Shown in pieces: positions 60,301 through 64,000 of a DNA stretch of 64,000 bases (the first letter of the stretch is position 1; each line of letters begins with the position of its first letter). A model generated the notes under the pieces. The model was given only the letters and a program-made list of their open reading frames with translations. It made no database searches and was not told the origin of the DNA. The stretch is from Phallus indusiatus. Lineage: Eukaryota; Basidiomycota; Agaricomycetes; Phallales; Phallaceae. Both the position numbers and the translations under genes were made by a program. Location of the stretch: the NCBI GenBank assembly GCA_027605045.1, contig JAQFWX010000013.1, forward strand, positions 806,001 through 870,000, read 5' to 3'.

Positions 60301-61129
60301 AACTTATCACAAACACACAGGCATAAATATTTTGACAGAACTAAGCCAAACAAGATTTCTCAAGGGTTCTGTGGGATATTGGCGGTTTACAGCCTTGCGC
60401 GCCCAGGAGGGATGGTCATCTGTCATGTCTGATGAAAAATGGGTGTTGGCAAGTCAACTTTATAATAATGCGTCTACACATATACATCCCAGGTTCTACG
60501 AAAATCATGATTTCCCTCAAGATCCGATACGACGCGATCCTGACACAATGAGGAAGTTCTGCCGTGAGCTGGAAGAAGATGTACGGAAATGGAAAATTGA
60601 AGCAGGAAGTGGAAAATGTTTGTGGTTTATTTTACTCTTTAATTTGTTAATTAATACTTTTATAGCTATCAATTCATGGAAAAAAATTCAAATAGATGTT
60701 CAGGTTCCGGAACGCTTATCTTCTCTTGCAAAGGGGCGATCTATAGCTCTAAAGGTCTGTCAGCGCTGTGAGAAATACAAAGACGGGCAGGGTAATGGGA
60801 ACAATCACCCGCGGGATAATTGTGATGATGGTTTTCCCATTTGGAACCGGGTTCCCTACCCACTGCCAAAAGGTCTGGGCCGATCACTTTACAATGGTAC
60901 GAAGAAGACCATGTCTGTGGACACAAGCACCTGCCTCCGCTTCTTCAAAGTTCTAGCCGATAGTCTTTCACAGCAGGCAGACGGCATCCCTACTACACTA
61001 TCTGCTACCATGCGAAACTTGGAGATTTTTGAAGTGTTAGCTCGCCGTGATCCATCCATGTCATTGGCAGAGGCTGTGATTAAAGGCATTGATGCTTACA
61101 ACTTCGAATCACACCGTTTTAGAAAGTGA
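57319..61129 (+). CDS. large DDE-type transposase-like protein, about 10 exons
   Basis: The start is uncertain: a spliced ATG around 57299/57319 or an earlier exon. In order: Lys/Trp-rich N-terminus (NQWLVKWSNWSD), a Cys-rich domain (LDKCPESNCAAKIKKRG, LEYECPVHG), then the catalytic core with GMDETIKIAKK (first Asp), EVCVDRCCSYR (second Asp), AHLKNRIMDEI and SYNENVHKQINKL (Glu). A C-terminal Cys-rich CQRCEKYKDG..HPRDNC segment follows. Introns fit at 57630, 58099, 58261, 58551, 58755, 59593, 59811, 60180 and 60617. One junction near 59940-60015 could not be put in phase. DDE spacing and NE-H-K motif resemble transposases widespread in agarics; superfamily not fixed. Most of the frame is intact, so recent activity is possible. 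Confidence 0.7.
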
Positions 61130-61299
61130 TTTATATTAGGATACCTAGTGTCATACATTGTAGTTGAATAACAATGCACTTTGATATCTAAAACTGCTGA
61201 TTCGAGAACGCTTGGGGGAGAATTCATCGGGCGCTTCTTTCCATATATTTTTGGGGAAATACATATGTACGACCATCTTGCCGAAAAATGCCTCGCGCA

Positions 61300-62190
61300 T
61301 CTTTAGTCAACAATGGTTTTCCCCCCTACTTACATCGTTCAGGCTTTCAGCTTGGTCCCGGATCGCGAGACGAATACGAGTAACTACGGTACCTAGAATG
61401 GCGTGCTCAGTCCTGTCTTTCTGGTCCTAGGGGGCTATACCATCAGTCTTCAGTCCTCAGGCCTCATCGGTCATATATTGTGCGAGCCATGGTGCCAAGG
61501 ATCTCCAGTCGTGGTACAACAGGTATTAGGTCGATTAACAAATGCGGAAACGACTTCATCAGCTTGCTACTCTACAACTCAGCTATCTCGAAAATCCACG
61601 GAGTAAGTGCTTTCGGCAAATAGGTCGCGTTTTATAAGAGAAGATGGCAAGAGCAACGACAAATTGAAACCCTCTCTACCCGCCATCGCTTTTCCTGAGC
61701 ACCTGACAGATACAGCACCCCGGGAATGGTGGCGTCATGATATTCTGGAGGAAGATACGGCTACACCAAGTTCATGCGCGTTGTCGAACCCATAGAGACC
61801 CTCGGCGTTGTTCATGAACGATGTGTCATGTACTTTTTCTTCCATTATAGAATAACCTTGTTGGGATAGGTTGACCTGAGGGGGAGAAGAGACATTGTTG
61901 AGCGGACGGTATCATATTGACAACAGCCAATATCACGAAGTTAATGTTGTGAAAGGTAGTGTAAACACACCTGCCTCCGCCATCTTCTAATGATCTTTGT
62001 TTTCTATTCGATACTATCAGTATAGACTTTAGAGTAAAAGATGATTCTTCAATAGCGAAGAATGTTAAGAACATACTGGTCTGCCTCGCCAATGTTTCTT
62101 GCTTAGTTGGCCCTTCTTCCACAATCATTATTCAACGCCGTAGGGACGATTGTCCCCACTGAGCGTTCGCTTGCCATCAAAGCATACCCA
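61300..62190 (+). pseudogene. right piece of the decayed unknown repeat
   Basis: Continues the homology to 17690-16850 (shared ACGGTACCTAGAATGG/GGCACCTAGAATG, AACAAATGCGG, CTCGAAAATCCA, GGTCTGCCTCG, CAATTGTCCCCACTGAG-like words). About 270 bases (61795-62065) are extra relative to the other copy. Open frames here are short. Confidence 0.65.
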
Positions 62191-62954
62191 CGTAATGGTT
62201 TGCGTCGGGTTTTCACAATTATAAAGCTCAGATGACAATTGACTCAAAAAATGGTTCGTTACGAATGACAATGGCATCGTTTAAAGTCGAGTAGACTCAC
62301 GCTTGCAACTCGATTTGCGTTGGCGAGTGCCTGAGCAAAATATATGAAGACGAAGGCCTAACCCTAATTCAAAGATAACGAAGAAAGCCCTCTTTCTATT
62401 TTCTAAATGTCTTTCGCTACAGGCTCTCGCAAAAATGTCCAATGGCAAGTCTCCGCGTCGTGATCTCATTCACATTGACATGATACCGGCTGTAGTAACT
62501 CTGGTCTCTCAGTCCCTCGGGAAAATGCAGTACGGAAACCCCAGCCTTGGGTGCTCGGCAAAAGGATTCTATACAGTCACGTCAGAGCAGCGTATATACG
62601 TTGATATACATCAAAGGCCTCGTGGCTTGAGCGGTTGATTTTTTTTTTAAAAAAAATCAAATTTATCGTGTGTCGGGTCGCCCATGTCAGACGTTTGTCC
62701 TACGTATAATAAAATGTGCGCTATCTATAGTCTCTGAAAAATCTGTCCCATTTATGAAATGTGACGATTCTGAGTCCTTCGAATAAGGCGTTACAGCTGT
62801 GTATGGAATGGATGGTGATAGTGAGGCGTGGTCTGTCATTTCGCTCTGCTTATGGGAAGGCGGCTAGCTCATAAGATAGTCGTGTCCCGCTAGTATATAA
62901 ACTAGTTTTCCGAGAAAAAAATGGAGCCACAAGCATGATAATAAAAAGATTGAA
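62191..62954. other. intergenic, nothing recognised
   Basis: Includes poly-T/poly-A at about 62639-62659. The short plus-strand frame 62435-62638 is unrecognised. Confidence 0.4.
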
Positions 62955-63470
62955 CGCATATACTCAATTGACCCGACACAGCTTAACACTTATGTAGTCA
63001 CGGCGCTTATAGACTAAACCTTTTGTGTCCGCTACTTCGACGAGTCTGGGATTCCAACAATCCTCGGTGGCTTCACTTGCTGGCGAAAGGTGCTCTACGG
63101 ATGTTAATTTTTTCACCTCAATTCCACCATAAATACGAATATGTGGAGGGGAATTATAGTAGCGCCCTATACCAAAACCAGGAATTATGGATCCCTTAAG
63201 TTCTTGGGGTTTAGAGGGATCCCATGGTAATCGGAGCTGAGGAAAGAGAGTGTACCGACTTCAGGGCTGTTTGTGAAGGATGAGGGCTTCTGTGATCACC
63301 CCGTAAGCGTCATATTCCCATGGAGTACCCATAACTGATTTTTTGGCCATTTCAAGAAGAAAACTTAAGTCACTCGGGGAAAATTCCATCATGCTCTTTC
63401 AACGGTTGCTTATTAGTTGGGACATCAAAGGCTCGGGTATTGTAATGATGTTCAGGTTAGTGTGAGGTCC
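62955..63470 (-). pseudogene. protein-like open frame without start, unknown family
   Basis: On the minus strand, about 63400-63275 reads MMEFSPSDLSFLLEMAKK and GTPWEYDAYGVITEA, then a stop. A second stretch to about 62955 reads RLPWDPSKPQELKGSI, GIGRYYNSPPHIRIYGGIEV and EDCWNPRLVEVADTKG over nearly 100 codons with no ATG. Composition is protein-like rather than random. Either exons of a gene whose splice sites I could not place, or a decayed copy. Confidence 0.35.
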
Positions 63471-63554
63471 AATTCGACTTTTCCGAGGGATTGCAGAGTT
63501 CATTCGGGAAATAGAATCGAGACGGGGCCGTTAGCCGAGAACTTTTTGCTCGAT

Positions 63555-63725
63555 TACTTTCGCTCAGAAACATAACAAGCCGGGGGAAGCCATATATATT
63601 ATTGTAATACATGATGGAGACGACGAAGAGGAACTCAGAAATCGCGATTTCCCTGATCTACATCCTTCACTCCTTCGCATGATGGAAGTTCTTGATGGGC
63701 CGAACGTATGGCTACGAGATAGTTG
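63555..63725 (+). other. possible last exon of an unknown gene
   Basis: Frame reading KPGEAIYIIVIHDGDDEEEL, then DFPDLHPSLLRMMEVL and DGPNVWLRDS before a stop at 63725. Protein-like, acidic, no start codon. No family recognised. Confidence 0.3.
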
Positions 63726-63830
63726 AATTCTATCATTATTTTTTTTTGCTACTATTTTCACCTAAGCTGTGAGTACAACCTGTCATTCACATACATATAA
63801 TATTAATTACTCTCCACAACATAAGCTTCA

Positions 63831-64000
63831 ATGTCGGCTGAATCTTCCAACTCAGTAATCCCAGCTACGAAAGATGAATCTCAACCTAACTCTAAAAATG
63901 AACGTAGACTCGCTGATTAGGTTTCATACCCCCGGATAGCTGGAAAGAGAATAATCACTATTACCACTACGGGTGGCCAGTCACCCGGACATAACGCGTC
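63831..64000 (+). pseudogene. N-terminus of an unknown protein with an in-frame stop, cut by the window end
   Basis: ATG at 63831 begins MSAESSNSVIPATKDES and reaches NERRLAD, then TAG at 63918-63920. The same frame continues past the stop with VSYPRIAGKRI and TTTGGQSPGHNA to the window end. The coherent sequence on both sides suggests a point mutation of a Tyr codon or a decoded stop. A similar N-terminal remnant lies at about 49936-50025. Confidence 0.45.

Larger units (their letters stand above)
56386..61299 (+). mobile_element. transposase-encoding element, about 4.9 kb, inserted in an older repeat
   Basis: Defined by comparison with the uninterrupted copy at 16850-17690: everything between about 56385 and 61300 is absent there. 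It contains one long multi-exon transposase gene on the plus strand and, near the left end, an inverted set of CCAGACTGG motifs. Clear terminal inverted repeats or a target-site duplication could not be identified by eye, so the ends are approximate. Confidence 0.65.

Overview
This window is nuclear DNA of a filamentous basidiomycete, most likely a lignin-decaying member of the Agaricomycetes. The genes carry many short introns (about 45-70 bases) with GT..AG borders. The gene content fits as well: a secreted class II manganese peroxidase, a class IV-type chitin synthase, an URE2-like glutathione transferase, an Agaricomycete-type P450, expanded AIM9/Fmp29 phosphotransferase-like genes and decaying transposon sequence. 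Exon models were spliced by hand and checked for reading phase. Coordinates should be good to a base or two where exons are listed.

Layout. 1-0.9 kb: broken 3' end of an AIM9-like gene. 1.5-12.8 kb: an all-minus run made of a low-complexity basic protein, a lone retrotransposon-type Gag gene, a manganese peroxidase and two tandem proline-racemase-family genes. 14-30 kb: a duplication-rich stretch with two complete AIM9-like genes, two dead GST copies, fragments of a VIT/VWA gene and then the VIT/VWA gene itself. 30.4-46.2 kb: a quieter block with a small unknown gene, a 12-exon P450, a conserved unknown, a 927-residue leucine-rich/low-complexity protein, the chitin synthase and a 215-residue unknown. 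47-64 kb: again rearranged, with a third complete AIM9-like gene, a VIT pseudogene, a long inverted-repeat element that carries an AIM9 exon, the one apparently intact GST gene, a transposase-encoding element of about 5 kb inserted in an older repeat, and the start of a gene cut by the window end.

How it fits together. The chitin synthase, P450, manganese peroxidase and racemases are ordinary fungal metabolic or wall genes with no operon-like link. The unusual biology lies in the two mosaic regions. There GST, AIM9 and VIT sequences recur as neighbours in several orders and orientations, some alive and some dead. Comparing paralogues shows which copies are intact, which kinase-like proteins have lost catalytic residues, and where mobile DNA was inserted. 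No tRNA, rRNA or CRISPR could be supported.
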